64,000 nucleotides of DNA, from positions 47,931-111,930 of the forward strand of contig NZ_VTHK01000020.1 of the NCBI RefSeq assembly GCF_009765355.1. Direction: 5' to 3'. This document shows, piece by piece, positions 1-8,731 of the stretch. Made by a program: the position numbers and the translations under genes. The DNA is from Amycolatopsis anabasis (GTDB taxonomy: Bacteria; Actinomycetota; Actinomycetes; Mycobacteriales; Pseudonocardiaceae). Every line of letters starts with the position of its first letter. The stretch's first letter is position 1. The notes under the pieces are model-generated. The model was not told the DNA's origin. It did no database searches and saw only the letters and a list, made by a program, of their open reading frames with translations.

Positions 1-1
1 G

Positions 2-259
2 ACCCGGCTGACCGCGTTGCTCGGCGCCGCTCGCGCGGCCACGCTGGAGGCCAGCGCGTCGGCCTGCAGCACCACGCAGCTCGCCGGCCGGGCCGGGCTT
101 TCGCTGTCCAGCGCGAGCCGGCACGCGTCCGTGCTCCGGGACGCGGGGCTGATCACCACCCAGCGCGACGGCGGCACCGTGGTCCACCAGGTCACCGCGC
201 TGGGGCTCGCGCTGCTCAACGGTAGTTCACACCGAAGCCAGGGACAGCGTGCCGAGTGA
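2..259 (+). CDS. ArsR-like winged-helix regulator, C-terminal part (cut by window start)
   Basis: Reading in frame from base 2 gives about 85 residues with no stop until 257-259, so the gene begins before the window. The visible part is a winged helix-turn-helix: 'TTQLAGRAGLSLSSASRHASVLRDAGL' spans the helices in two stretches (TTQLAGRAGLSLSSASRH, then SVLRDAGLI), followed by a beta-wing (TQRDGGTVVHQVTALG). This order is typical of ArsR-type repressors, often attached to a longer N-terminal sensor domain. The last 33 bases overlap the 3' end of the convergent EamA gene. Ligand and targets cannot be inferred. Confidence 0.7.
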   Translation, partial: TRLTALLGAARAATLEASASACSTTQLAGRAGLSLSSASRHASVLRDAGLITTQRDGGTVVHQVTALGLALLNGSSHRSQGQRAE

Positions 260-1078
260 GACCATTGCCAGCAGCGCGCCGGAGACCTGCCAGCCGTTCA
301 TCCGCTCCCGCAACACCGTGCGCGCGAGCACCACCGTGGCGGCCGGGTACATCGCGGTGATCACCGCCGACACCGAAAGCAGGCCGCTGCGCGCGGCGAG
401 CAGGAACAACGCGTTGCCGGTCATATCGAGCACCCCGGCGGCGACCGCGGTCCCGACGGCCGGACGCGGCAGGCGGACCGGCACCCGGCGGAGTGCGAGC
501 AGCCCGCCGAACGCGACCAGCGAGGTGATCCGGGTGGCGAGCAGCGGCGCCATCCCCGATCCCGGCGATGTTCGGTGCAGCAGCACGAAGAACGCGCCCA
601 GCCCGACCCCCGCGGCCAGCGCGATGCCGATCGCCTGCCGGGTCACCGCCCCGCCCGCACCGGGCTCCGGCCGTTCCCGGCTGATCAGCACGATCGCCAG
701 CAGCCCGGTCGCGAGCCCGGCCACGGCCAGCGCGGACGGCCGCTCGCCCCCGGCCACGCCCGCCACCACCGGCACGACCGCCACGCAGACCGCGGTGAAC
801 GGCGCGATCACGGTCATCGGGCCGAGCGCCAGCGCCCGGTACAGCGCCATCATGCTGAAGGTCGCGACCGCGCCGGCCGCGGCGCCCCACAGGTAGTCGG
901 CCCCGGCAGCGTGCTGCCCCGGCAGCGCCCACAACGCGATCACCAGCGGGCAGAGGCTGGCGAGCTGCGAGGCGAACAGGACCGGCAACACGTGCGCGCG
1001 GCGCGTGGCGAACCCGCCGAAGAAATCGGAAGCGCCGTAGGTGAGCGCGCCCGCCGCGGCGAACAGGACGCTGATCAT
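227..1078 (-). CDS. EamA/DMT-family transporter
   Basis: A 283-residue, strongly hydrophobic protein with about ten membrane segments in two EamA repeats, the normal length for drug/metabolite transporters. It begins MISVLFAAAGALTYG and has 'SDFFGG' near the N-terminus. The start at 1078 gives an ATGA overlap with the upstream GATase-fold gene, so it is translated with the operon and is its last gene. Transporters of this family move amino acids, cofactors or drugs, mostly outward. By position the likely role is export of the operon's product (inference). The 3' end overlaps the convergent regulator gene. Confidence 0.85.
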   Translation of the reverse strand: MISVLFAAAGALTYGASDFFGGFATRRAHVLPVLFASQLASLCPLVIALWALPGQHAAGADYLWGAAAGAVATFSMMALYRALALGPMTVIAPFTAVCVAVVPVVAGVAGGERPSALAVAGLATGLLAIVLISRERPEPGAGGAVTRQAIGIALAAGVGLGAFFVLLHRTSPGSGMAPLLATRITSLVAFGGLLALRRVPVRLPRPAVGTAVAAGVLDMTGNALFLLAARSGLLSVSAVITAMYPAATVVLARTVLRERMNGWQVSGALLAMVSLGTLSLASV

Positions 1079-1674
1079 CGGCCCGCGCCCTCGTCGCCGC
1101 GGCGGGCGCGGTCCAGGAAGTTCCGGAAGATTCGCTTGCCATCCCGGCGGAACTCCAGGTGCGCCTGCATGCCGTAGAGCGCGCGGCGACGGTGCCGGAT
1201 GCCCTCGACCCGGCACGTCCCGGACGTGGCGGTGAGGGCGAACCCCGGCGGCACCGCGACGAGACCGTACACGTGGCGCTGGAAGAGGCGCACCTCGCCG
1301 GGCAGCCCGGAGAACAGCTCGACCCCGGGCAGCAGCGTCACCGGGCTCCCGCCGACGACCGCCGGTCCCCGGCCGAGGCCGACGCCATACGCCCGGCCGA
1401 TCAGGTGCAGCCCGCCGCAGATCCCGAGCACCGGCACGGTGGCCGCGCGGATCAGCTCGAGTTCCGCTTCGTAGCCGGGTTCCCACGCGGGGACGTCGGT
1501 GCCGGTGAGCACGATCGCCGCGAACTCGCGGCCGTTCCGGGGAATCTCCCGGTGCGGCACGACCTCCGGCCACCAGCCGGACTCGTGCACCAGCTCGGCG
1601 ATCCGCCGGGTGGACAGGCTGCCGTTGTCCACGACCAACGCCCGCGGACTCGTGGTCGCTCCTGGGCGGCTCAT
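1075..1674 (-). CDS. Class I glutamine-amidotransferase-fold hydrolase
   Basis: A 199-residue stand-alone class I GATase domain. The nucleophile elbow reads VPVLGICGGLHLIG with Cys86, and 'QAHLEF' provides His172 and Glu174, so the Cys-His-Glu triad is complete. No synthetase partner domain is fused or adjacent. Class I GATases supply ammonia from glutamine, but relatives such as PuuD hydrolyse gamma-glutamyl amides. The LysW carrier holds its substrate as a gamma-glutamyl amide, and no LysK-type peptidase is seen. This protein is therefore a candidate for releasing the product from the carrier (inference). It could also amidate an intermediate. Start chosen for the ATGA overlap with the epimerase gene. 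Confidence 0.8.
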   Translation of the reverse strand: MSRPGATTSPRALVVDNGSLSTRRIAELVHESGWWPEVVPHREIPRNGREFAAIVLTGTDVPAWEPGYEAELELIRAATVPVLGICGGLHLIGRAYGVGLGRGPAVVGGSPVTLLPGVELFSGLPGEVRLFQRHVYGLVAVPPGFALTATSGTCRVEGIRHRRRALYGMQAHLEFRRDGKRIFRNFLDRARRGDEGAGR

Positions 1675-2441
1675 TCCGCGCACACCGTGCCACTCGCGAT
1701 GATCCGCACCGCGCCGCACATCGACACCGTCCGGGTCGCCGCGGACCAGCCCACCACGATCCGCCCGCCAGGCTGCCGGACGACTGTCTGTTCGGGCCAG
1801 CCCGGCAGGCTCGCGACCGCGGCGATGCACGCCGCCGCCGCGCCGGTGCAGCAGCCCGCCGTGGTGCCGACGCCACGCTCCCACGGGACGACCTCGAGCA
1901 CCCCGCGCCGTACGGGCGCGGCGAACATCACGTTGGTGCCGCCGGGCCAGCTTTCCTGCGCCGAGCGGCCGTCCGGATCCGCCTGGAACTCCGGATCGAG
2001 CGGGCGGAACTCGACCCGGTGCTGGGTGCCGAGCTCGAGCTGCAGCACTCCCGCCGCGGGCCGGGCCACGATCGGTTCGCCGGGCAGCCGCAGGGTTCCG
2101 GTGAACACCAGCCGGTCGGGATCGTCGAGGCGGTGGACGAGGTCGCCGCCCGCGCTGTGCACGACCACCGGCCGCCCCGGGTCGGCGCGGCCGGTGCGGA
2201 CCGCCAGCGCGGCGAGGCACCGGGCGCCGTTGCCGCACATCGGCGCCTCGGTGCCGTCGGGGTTGAACACCCGCATCCCGACCGAGCCCTCGTCCCGCCA
2301 GTCGGCCACCAGCACCCCGTCGCCGCCGAGGCCGCGCGCTGGATCCACCACCCGGGGCAGCAGACCCGGCACCACCGACGCGTCCTCCACCACGACGTAG
2401 GAATTCCCCTCGGCGTACACCTTCCAGAACGCGGCGTTCAT
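1671..2441 (-). CDS. Diaminopimelate-epimerase-like amino acid epimerase
   Basis: A 256-residue DapF-family protein of near-normal length. The first catalytic Cys is Cys69 in 'APMCGNGARC'. The second is Cys197 in 'ERGVGTTAGCCTGA', which aligns with the family's ERGVGETxACGTG. The substrate-binding Glu-Arg pair (Glu188, Arg189) is kept, but the Glu of GET is Thr193 and the residue after Cys197 is a second Cys. DapF inverts one alpha-carbon of diaminopimelate without a cofactor. Here it sits in a secondary operon with a LysA-like enzyme, so a related diamino acid or a carrier-bound substrate is more likely than cell-wall DAP. ATGA overlaps on both sides. Confidence 0.83.
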   Translation of the reverse strand: MNAAFWKVYAEGNSYVVVEDASVVPGLLPRVVDPARGLGGDGVLVADWRDEGSVGMRVFNPDGTEAPMCGNGARCLAALAVRTGRADPGRPVVVHSAGGDLVHRLDDPDRLVFTGTLRLPGEPIVARPAAGVLQLELGTQHRVEFRPLDPEFQADPDGRSAQESWPGGTNVMFAAPVRRGVLEVVPWERGVGTTAGCCTGAAAACIAAVASLPGWPEQTVVRQPGGRIVVGWSAATRTVSMCGAVRIIASGTVCAE

Positions 2442-3529
2442 CGGTCCAGGAACCCGTCGATCCGGGCGAGCCCGGCCTCCAGCTGGGAGGTCGCGAACCC
2501 CATCCGGAGGTGGCCTTCGGTGTCGTAGCAGTCGCTGCCCGGCGCGAGCAGCACCCCGGTCCGTTCGACGAGCTCCACGCAGAACTCCCGCGTCGGCGTG
2601 CCGCCGAGCAGGCGCGGGAACACCAGCCCGCCACCGGCCGGCGGGACGAGCTCGAACCGGTCCTGCCACCGTTCGAACCAGTCGAGCGTGGTGCGCAGGC
2701 CGCGGCGCACCAGTTCGTGCGTGCGCGCGAGGACGCGGTCCCGGGCCCGCAGGACCGCCACCGCCCAGGCCTGGTCGAGCGATCCCGGGTTCAGCGAGGT
2801 GTACTTGCGGTACTGCCGGGCCCGCACCACCAGGTCCTCGTCGGCGACCAGCCAGCCGATGCGCAGGCCCGGCAACCCGTAGGCCTTGCTCAGCCCGCCG
2901 ACCACGGACAGCGCCGGATTCGGTTGCCACGCGGTCGGTTCGGCGTCCTCGCGCATCTCCCGGAACACCTCGTCCACCAGCAGGTGGACTCCCCGATCGC
3001 CCAGCGTCGCGGCCAGTTCCGCGAGTTCGCCCGCCGGAACCCGTTGTCCCGTGGGATTGTGCGGGCTGTTGATCAGTACCAGGCGGGTCCGCTCGGTCAC
3101 CGCGTCCAGGATGCGGCCGGAGTCGATGCGGAAACCGTCGGCCGCCGCCAGCGGCACCAGCCGGAGCCGCCCACCGGCCGCGGTGACGTACTCGTGCAGC
3201 GGCTGGTAACCCGGCCACAGGCACACCGCCTCGTCGCCCGGTTCCACGAGCAGGTTGACCAGGATCAGCAGGGCCTCGATCGCGCCGACCGTCACGAGCA
3301 CGTTCTCCGCGCGCGCCGACGGGTACTGGGCGGCGATGACCTCGCGCAGCTCGCGGTACCCGGCCGAGGGCGTGTACCCGACCTCGTGCCCGGGCTCCGG
3401 CCCCGGCCCGGCGAGCTCGGTCAGCTCGCGGTAGGTCAGCGGTTCGACGCCGCTCAGCGCGAGCATGTACTCGCAGTGGAATTCGTAGTTTTCGAAGAAC
3501 TCCTCCTGCCGGAAGACGTTCATCCTCAT
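2438..3529 (-). CDS. PLP-dependent aminotransferase, class I/II
   Basis: A 363-residue fold-type I aminotransferase. 'INSPHNPTG' (about residues 153-161) is the cofactor/substrate Asn region, 'LLVDEVF' carries the Asp that pairs with the pyridine nitrogen, and 'GGLSKAYGLPGLRIGW' contains the Schiff-base Lys215. Two ATG codons lie at 3529 and 3523; the first makes the 4-base overlap used throughout this operon. It may install an amino group on a keto acid or semialdehyde intermediate. Which of the operon's two aminotransferases plays the LysJ role (amination of the carrier-bound semialdehyde) cannot be told from sequence alone. Confidence 0.87.
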   Translation of the reverse strand: MRMNVFRQEEFFENYEFHCEYMLALSGVEPLTYRELTELAGPGPEPGHEVGYTPSAGYRELREVIAAQYPSARAENVLVTVGAIEALLILVNLLVEPGDEAVCLWPGYQPLHEYVTAAGGRLRLVPLAAADGFRIDSGRILDAVTERTRLVLINSPHNPTGQRVPAGELAELAATLGDRGVHLLVDEVFREMREDAEPTAWQPNPALSVVGGLSKAYGLPGLRIGWLVADEDLVVRARQYRKYTSLNPGSLDQAWAVAVLRARDRVLARTHELVRRGLRTTLDWFERWQDRFELVPPAGGGLVFPRLLGGTPTREFCVELVERTGVLLAPGSDCYDTEGHLRMGFATSQLEAGLARIDGFLDR

Positions 3530-4791
3530 CGCAGCCTGCCATTTCCGCCGGTCCGGGCGGGCGAACCGACCGGATCCAGCACGACCAGTTCGTGGTCGCG
3601 GGCGATTTCCAGCGCGCTCTCGGCGAGCCGCACCGCCGCACCGGCACTCGTCCCGGTGGCCACGACCCCGCACACCTCCCGATACCCGTCGGGCGGCAGT
3701 TCGTACAGCTCCCCCTCCGCCATCCAGCGGTTCACCGCGACGATCCCGGGCAGGCGCGCGAGCGCTTCGGCGTCCATCCGCCGCAGCCGCCCGGCCCGGT
3801 CGGGATACCAGCTCCGGCTCGCCGCGGCGCCCCGCTGGCTCGGTGTCGCCTCGGGCCGCTGTCCCATCGCGAAGCGCAGGGTCGCCTCGAGCAGATCGGT
3901 CCCGGTGGCCGCGAGGACGACCTGCCGGATGGAACCCCCGCCCATCCGGGCCGCGATCTCCAGCATGCGCGGCCCGGCCGCGGTGACCTTGAACTCGGTG
4001 TGGGTCACGCAATCCTCGATGCCCAGCGCGCCGATCGCGCGGCCGGTCAGGTCGAACAACTCCGCGAGGACGTCCGGGGCGAGCCCGGGTGGTGTGGAGT
4101 GGCCGACCTCACGGAAGAACGGCCCCTCGGTGTCCCCCTTCGCGCAGACCGCGACATGGGCGGGCGTGCTCCCGGAAACCACGGACTCGACGCTGAACGC
4201 GGGCCCGTCGAGGTACTCCTCGACCACCCACCGCCCGCGCATTCCCCGCAGTGGCGCGGGAACCCGGGCGGTGATCATTTCCCCGAAGCGGTCCAGCCGC
4301 GCGCGGAGGTCGGCTTCCGAGTCGAAGCGGACCGTGTACAGGCTCGCCACCCCGGTGCTCGGTTTGAGCACCCCGGGCACGCCGACCTGGTGCACCGCCG
4401 CGCCCGCCTCCCGCGCGTCGCCGAGCACGTACCGGCGCGCCATCGGCACTTCCGCGGCGCGCAACCGGTTCCCCATCGCGATCTTGTCCCGGCACAGCGC
4501 GGCGACCTCGGGACTCACCCCGGGCACGCCGTGCTCGCGGGCCAGCAGGGCCGCCGCCTCCAGGCAGGATTCGCTGCAGTTGACCACCCCGGCGACGCGC
4601 AGCCCGGCGGTCCGGGACAGCACCTGCGCCGGATCGGTGGGATCGGCTTCGATCCAGTCGTCGATCTGGTCGGTCTCCCAGGACACCCGGCGGCTCACCA
4701 GCACCACCCGCATGCCCAGTTCCCGGCCCCGCCGGTAGACATCGCGCCGGGTCACGTCGGCGCCGGGATCGAGGAACACGTAGTCGGCCAT
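3526..4791 (-). CDS. ATP-grasp carboxylate-amine ligase
   Basis: A 421-residue ATP-grasp enzyme distinct from the LysX homologue in the same operon. After an N-terminal pre-ATP-grasp domain come 'CRDKIAMGNRLRAAEVP', a 'GVLKPSTGVAS' ATP-binding strand-loop, 'VVEEYLDGPAFSVESVV' and the Mg-binding 'EIAARMGGG', then a C-terminal extension. This order is that of PurK/carbamoyl-phosphate/L-amino-acid ligase enzymes, which activate a carboxylate as acyl phosphate and couple it to an amine. Likely role: joining the operon's amino acid to a second amino acid (inference). It lies 3 bases downstream of an aminotransferase gene and overlaps the next one. Confidence 0.82.
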   Translation of the reverse strand: MADYVFLDPGADVTRRDVYRRGRELGMRVVLVSRRVSWETDQIDDWIEADPTDPAQVLSRTAGLRVAGVVNCSESCLEAAALLAREHGVPGVSPEVAALCRDKIAMGNRLRAAEVPMARRYVLGDAREAGAAVHQVGVPGVLKPSTGVASLYTVRFDSEADLRARLDRFGEMITARVPAPLRGMRGRWVVEEYLDGPAFSVESVVSGSTPAHVAVCAKGDTEGPFFREVGHSTPPGLAPDVLAELFDLTGRAIGALGIEDCVTHTEFKVTAAGPRMLEIAARMGGGSIRQVVLAATGTDLLEATLRFAMGQRPEATPSQRGAAASRSWYPDRAGRLRRMDAEALARLPGIVAVNRWMAEGELYELPPDGYREVCGVVATGTSAGAAVRLAESALEIARDHELVVLDPVGSPARTGGNGRLR

Positions 4792-4794
4792 CGG

Positions 4795-5952
4795 TCACCT
4801 CCCCTCCACGACGAACCGGGCCACCCTGGTGATCCCGTCCGTCAGGTCCTTCAGCGAACAGCTCAACGAGATCCGGCAGTGCGTCGCGGATCCGAAGCGC
4901 TCCCCCGGCCACACGAACACCCCGGCCTCACGGGCCAGCCGTTCGCCGACGGCGTGGTCCGCGAGATCAGGACCGTCCTGTGTGGACAGCCACAGGAAGT
5001 AGGTGCCCCGCGGTGGCACCACGGACAGTCCGTGCTCGCGCGCGACCGCGACGGCCTCCGCGCAGCGCTTCCGGTAGGGCCGCATGTGGTCGACCCCGTG
5101 CAGCGACGGCAGGGCGCGGGCGAGCAGCAGTTGCGCGGGCGCGCTCGCGGCGCCGGTCAGCACGGCGGCACGGGCGGCGATCCGGTCGATCACCTCCGGC
5201 ATCCCGAACAACATCGCCGCCCGCAAGCCCGGGCGGCCCAGCGTTTTCGACGCGCTGCGCACCACGATCCATTCGCTCGCCCCGCCGATCGCGGCGAAGC
5301 TGGTGAATTCCACGCCCGGATACCGGTATTCGGCGTACACCTCGTCCGCGATCACGGCGACGTGCGGCGGCAGCACCGAGCGGATCCGCCGCAGGGTCGC
5401 CTCGTCGTGCACCGCGGTGGTCGGGTTCGCCGGATTCGCCAGCAGCAACGCCCGCGTCCGGTCGGTGACCTGACGCCCGATCCGCTCGGCGGTCAGCCGC
5501 CAGCCGTCGGCCGCGGTGTCCACCAGGCGCGGCACCCCGCCCAGCAGTTCGATCTGCGTGGGGTAGCTGTGGAAGTAGGGGGCGGCGACCAGCACCTCGT
5601 CGCCGGGTTGGAGCACCGAGGCGAGCGCGAGGGTGACCCCGGCCTGCGCGCCCCCGGCGACGAACACGTTCCCGGGAGCCAGCGGGACGCCGAGCCCGGT
5701 CGCGTAGTGCTCGGCGATGGCGGCCCGCACCGGGGCCAGGCCTTCGATCGGCGGGTAACGCCGGGTGTGTTCCCAGCTCGCACCGGCGTCCTCGGTGTCG
5801 GCGGGCCAGGCGCGCAACGGCTCGGACCGGCCGAGATCCACGAACCGGGCGCCCCAGGTGCGGGCGGCCTCGGCCTTGGTCCGCCGCAACGAGTTCCGGA
5901 GCCGGGTGAACTCGTCGGTCCAGGAGCGGCGCGCGCTCGACACCGCGGTCAT
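4795..5952 (-). CDS. PLP-dependent aminotransferase, class I/II
   Basis: A 385-residue fold-type I aminotransferase. 'LLANPANPTTA' gives the conserved Asn, 'VIADEVYAEYRY' the Asp and Tyr contacts, and 'VVRSASKTLGRPGLR' the PLP Lys236 followed by the phosphate-binding Arg. The N-terminus (residues 1-45) has a basic stretch before the fold begins. The ATG at 5952 overlaps the stop of the LysZ gene by four bases. Because it follows LysZ and LysY directly, it is the better of the two candidates for amination of a carrier-bound semialdehyde, the LysJ step (inference from gene order). Confidence 0.87.
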   Translation of the reverse strand: MTAVSSARRSWTDEFTRLRNSLRRTKAEAARTWGARFVDLGRSEPLRAWPADTEDAGASWEHTRRYPPIEGLAPVRAAIAEHYATGLGVPLAPGNVFVAGGAQAGVTLALASVLQPGDEVLVAAPYFHSYPTQIELLGGVPRLVDTAADGWRLTAERIGRQVTDRTRALLLANPANPTTAVHDEATLRRIRSVLPPHVAVIADEVYAEYRYPGVEFTSFAAIGGASEWIVVRSASKTLGRPGLRAAMLFGMPEVIDRIAARAAVLTGAASAPAQLLLARALPSLHGVDHMRPYRKRCAEAVAVAREHGLSVVPPRGTYFLWLSTQDGPDLADHAVGERLAREAGVFVWPGERFGSATHCRISLSCSLKDLTDGITRVARFVVEGR

Positions 5953-6743
5953 CCCGGCACCAGCTCGGTGCCCGCGCGCCCGGCGAGCAGTTCGGCGAGG
6001 TCGGCCCCGCCGATCACGGCCCGGTGCACCCCGCCGTCCAGGGCCTCGGCGACGGCCTTGATCTTCTTGCGCATCCCGCCGCTGGTGTATCTCCGCACGG
6101 TGTCCAGCTGGTGCCGGGTCAGGCGGTCCACCCGGGCGCCGTCCCGCAGCACGCCGGGAACATCGGTCACGAAGACGAGATCGTGCGCGCCCAGCCGGGC
6201 GGCCACCGCCGCCGCGGCCCGGTCGGCGTCGACGTTCACCGCCGGATGCTCCGCGGACCGGGCGAGCGGGGTCAGCACCGCGACCCCGGCCGGTTCCAGG
6301 GCCCGCCCGATCGCGTCTGCGTCGACCGAGGTGATCGGGCCGACCAGGTTCCGCAGCGGCCGCAACTCCCCGTCGGTCCACCACAACTGCGACCGGACCT
6401 CCGCGCCGAGCACCGCGGGCGCGGTGGCCAGTTCCCGCACGGGGACGCCGCGGCCGGCCAGTTCGGCGGCGATCCCGGCCCGCAGGCGTTCGGACACCGC
6501 GGTGATGTCGGACAGCACCACCTCGTCGGTCAACCGGCTGCGGAAACCGTGCTGGCTGGTCACGAAAACCGGGGTCCGGTGCCGTTGCCGCTGGTAGGCC
6601 GTCAGCGGTCCGGACCAGCCGTGCACCAGGACTGCCCGGCGCCCGCGGAGCACGGACGCGGCCACGTCCCACCAGCCCGCGCCCAGCCGCCCGAGCACGC
6701 TGCCGCCGATCTTCACCACGATCGGGGGCGATTCGCCACGCAT
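5949..6743 (-). CDS. lysZ: LysZ-type [LysW]-carrier aminoacyl kinase
   Basis: A 264-residue amino-acid-kinase-fold protein close to LysZ/ArgB. It opens with 'IVVKIGGSVLG', has 'VLVHGWSG' where ArgB has HGGG, and 'LVFVTDVPGVL' plus 'SGGMRKKIKAVAEAL', which contact ATP and the acyl substrate. LysZ phosphorylates the distal carboxylate of an amino acid held on LysW through its amino group, giving the acyl phosphate for LysY. LysW, LysX and LysY homologues in the same operon support this over a primary arginine role. It lies 22 bases after the LysY gene. Confidence 0.88.
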   Translation of the reverse strand: MRGESPPIVVKIGGSVLGRLGAGWWDVAASVLRGRRAVLVHGWSGPLTAYQRQRHRTPVFVTSQHGFRSRLTDEVVLSDITAVSERLRAGIAAELAGRGVPVRELATAPAVLGAEVRSQLWWTDGELRPLRNLVGPITSVDADAIGRALEPAGVAVLTPLARSAEHPAVNVDADRAAAAVAARLGAHDLVFVTDVPGVLRDGARVDRLTRHQLDTVRRYTSGGMRKKIKAVAEALDGGVHRAVIGGADLAELLAGRAGTELVPG

Positions 6744-6765
6744 GGTCGCACTCCTCTCACGCCGA

Positions 6766-7857
6766 TCAGGCCGGGAACAGGGGAAGGGCGGTCAGCCCGG
6801 CGTCCTCGGTGACGCCGTGCCGGAGGTTGGCGCACTGCACGGCTTGCCCCGCCGCGCCCTTGACCAGGTTGTCCAGCGCCGCCAGCAGCACGAACCGGCC
6901 GGACTCCTGGTCGGTGAACGCGGCCAGATCGCAGAAGTTGGAACCGGCGACCACCTTGGGATCGGGCACCGGATGGGCCTCGCGCTTCCAGTCCCGGATC
7001 CGCACGAACGGCTCGCCGCGGTAGAAACGCCGGACCACCGCGGACAGGTTGACCTCGGCCATCGGCGGCCGCACCGCGACGTGCGCGGCCACCGACAGCC
7101 CGCGGACCAGATCGACGCCGAAGGTGGACATGCCCAGCCGCAGCCCACCGTCCGCGGTGGACAGTCCCCGGCCGAGCAGGACCTCGCGGATCTCCGCGAC
7201 GTGCCGGTGCCGGACCGGCGCGTACGGGGTGACCGCGTTGGCCCGCATCGCATGCGTTCCGGAGACCCGCAACCGGTTTCCCGACCCGCTGGACCCCGAC
7301 TTCGCGTCGATCACGATCGATTCGAAGGTATCGCCGATCCCGGCCAGCGGCGCCAGGGCGAGCAGCGCGGCGGTCGCGAAACAGCCCGGCACCGCGATCA
7401 GGCGTGCGCCGGGGATGCGGTCGCGGTTGAGTTCGGGCAAGCCGTACACCGATTCCGCGAGTTCCCCGGCGGGCCGCTCCACCCCGGGATACCAGCGATC
7501 GTGCGCTTCCCGGCCGCGCAGCCGGAACGCGGGGCTGGCGTCCACCACGAGTTCGACGCCGCGGGCCAGCAACTCCGGGGCGAGGCGCACGGACACCTCG
7601 GGCGGGGTCGCCAGGAACACCGTGGCGCACCGGTTCGCGATCTCGCCGAGGTCGGCGTCGCGCAGCGGCAACCGGCCGAGGGTGTGCGCGACCGACAGGT
7701 GCGGATGCAGCCGGCCGAGCGGCACGCCGGGCTCCCGGGCGCGTTCGCCGGAAGCGCTGACGTGCTCGACGGTGAACTCCGGATGCCCCGCCAGCAGCCG
7801 GAGCAGTTCGCCTCCGACGAGCCCGCTGACGCCGACCACCCCGACCGGAATGCCCAT
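6766..7857 (-). CDS. lysY: LysY/ArgC-type acyl-phosphate reductase
   Basis: A 363-residue N-acetyl-gamma-glutamyl-phosphate-reductase-family enzyme. 'GVVGVSGLVGGELLRLL' near residue 5 is the NADP-binding glycine loop; 'IAVPGCFATA' holds the catalytic Cys; 'DAKSGSSGSG' and 'THAMRANAVTPYAP' are further family motifs. ArgC and LysY reduce an acyl phosphate to an aldehyde. In LysW pathways the substrate is carried on LysW, which fits the neighbouring lysX, lysW and lysZ genes. One base separates it from lysX. The expected product is a carrier-bound amino acid semialdehyde, taken on by an aminotransferase downstream. Confidence 0.88.
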   Translation of the reverse strand: MGIPVGVVGVSGLVGGELLRLLAGHPEFTVEHVSASGERAREPGVPLGRLHPHLSVAHTLGRLPLRDADLGEIANRCATVFLATPPEVSVRLAPELLARGVELVVDASPAFRLRGREAHDRWYPGVERPAGELAESVYGLPELNRDRIPGARLIAVPGCFATAALLALAPLAGIGDTFESIVIDAKSGSSGSGNRLRVSGTHAMRANAVTPYAPVRHRHVAEIREVLLGRGLSTADGGLRLGMSTFGVDLVRGLSVAAHVAVRPPMAEVNLSAVVRRFYRGEPFVRIRDWKREAHPVPDPKVVAGSNFCDLAAFTDQESGRFVLLAALDNLVKGAAGQAVQCANLRHGVTEDAGLTALPLFPA

Positions 7858-7858
7858 G

Positions 7859-8731
7859 CTAGTTCGCCATTCCCTTCGCCAGCACGCCGTTCCCGGCGGC
7901 GACCCCGAGCGCGTGGGCGACGATCGCCCCCGCCACGTCCGCCCCGGTGGCCCGCACCGCGCCGCGGAACATCGGCACGTGGTTGACCTCGTTGACCACG
8001 CACGAACCGTCCGGGAGCACGAACAGGTCCAGCCCGAACACCTCGGCGCCGACCGCGTGCGCCACCCGCCGCGCCACCGCGTCGATCTGTCCACACCGGA
8101 CAGTGGCGTCGGCGGTCCCGCCCGCGGACACGTTCGCCCGCCAGTCGTCCGGCGCCGGTTCGCGCCGGTAGTGCGCGACCACCCGGCCGCCGACCACGAC
8201 GGCCCGTTCGTCGGCCCCCGGATGGAACGGCTGGGCGAGCAGCACCCGGTCGAAGCCCTGTCCGAAATGGTCCACGTAGTCGTACGCGGCCTGCGCCAGT
8301 TCCGGGTCCCGGACCAGCAGGACCCGGCGACCCAGCCCGCCGAACACCGGCTTCACCACGCACGGCACGCCGAACTCGCCGATGGCGCGGGTGAGGTCGC
8401 GCCGGGACAGCACCACCCGGAAGTCCAGGACCGGCAACCCGGCGGTGCGCAGCACCCGCGCGGTCTCCAGCTTGCTCTGGCACACCCGGATCGCGTGCGG
8501 CGCGTTGACCAGCCGGACCCCGTGCCCGGCCAGCACACCGGACAGCGCCGCCGCGCGGGACAGGCTCCTGCTGCGCAGCAGGCAGACGTCCGCGAACCGG
8601 GTCCCGTCCGGACCGGCGCACAGCTCCCCGTCGTCCAGCCACCGGGTTTCCACGCCCCGGCGCCGCCCCTCGGCCAGCAGCAGCCGTTCCTCCCAGCCCA
8701 CCCGGTCGGCGAGCACCGCGAGCGTGGTCAC
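7859..8731 (-). CDS. lysX: LysX-type ATP-grasp ligase charging the LysW carrier
   Basis: A 290-residue RimK/LysX-type ATP-grasp ligase. 'VVKPVFGGLGRRVLLVRD' is the ATP-binding strand and loop, 'DLFVLPDGSCVVNEVNHVP' holds the Mg-binding Asp, Glu and Asn, and 'NEVNH' is characteristic of the LysX/ArgX group. LysX forms an isopeptide bond between the C-terminal Glu gamma-carboxylate of LysW and the alpha-amino group of its substrate (aminoadipate or glutamate in known cases). The GTG at 8731 gives a GTGA overlap with the LysA-like gene. The charged substrate here is unknown. Confidence 0.9.
   Translation of the reverse strand: MTTLAVLADRVGWEERLLLAEGRRRGVETRWLDDGELCAGPDGTRFADVCLLRSRSLSRAAALSGVLAGHGVRLVNAPHAIRVCQSKLETARVLRTAGLPVLDFRVVLSRRDLTRAIGEFGVPCVVKPVFGGLGRRVLLVRDPELAQAAYDYVDHFGQGFDRVLLAQPFHPGADERAVVVGGRVVAHYRREPAPDDWRANVSAGGTADATVRCGQIDAVARRVAHAVGAEVFGLDLFVLPDGSCVVNEVNHVPMFRGAVRATGADVAGAIVAHALGVAAGNGVLAKGMAN

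Noticed and set aside
216..1142. Long Arg/Gly-rich frame overlapping the EamA gene
   Set aside because: It is the out-of-frame shadow of a well-supported membrane transporter; composition is typical of antisense or shifted frames in GC-rich DNA.
6766..7857. Primary arginine argC-argB pair
   Set aside because: Neighbouring lysW, lysX and the other operon genes, and absence of argJ/argD/argF, favour carrier-bound chemistry.
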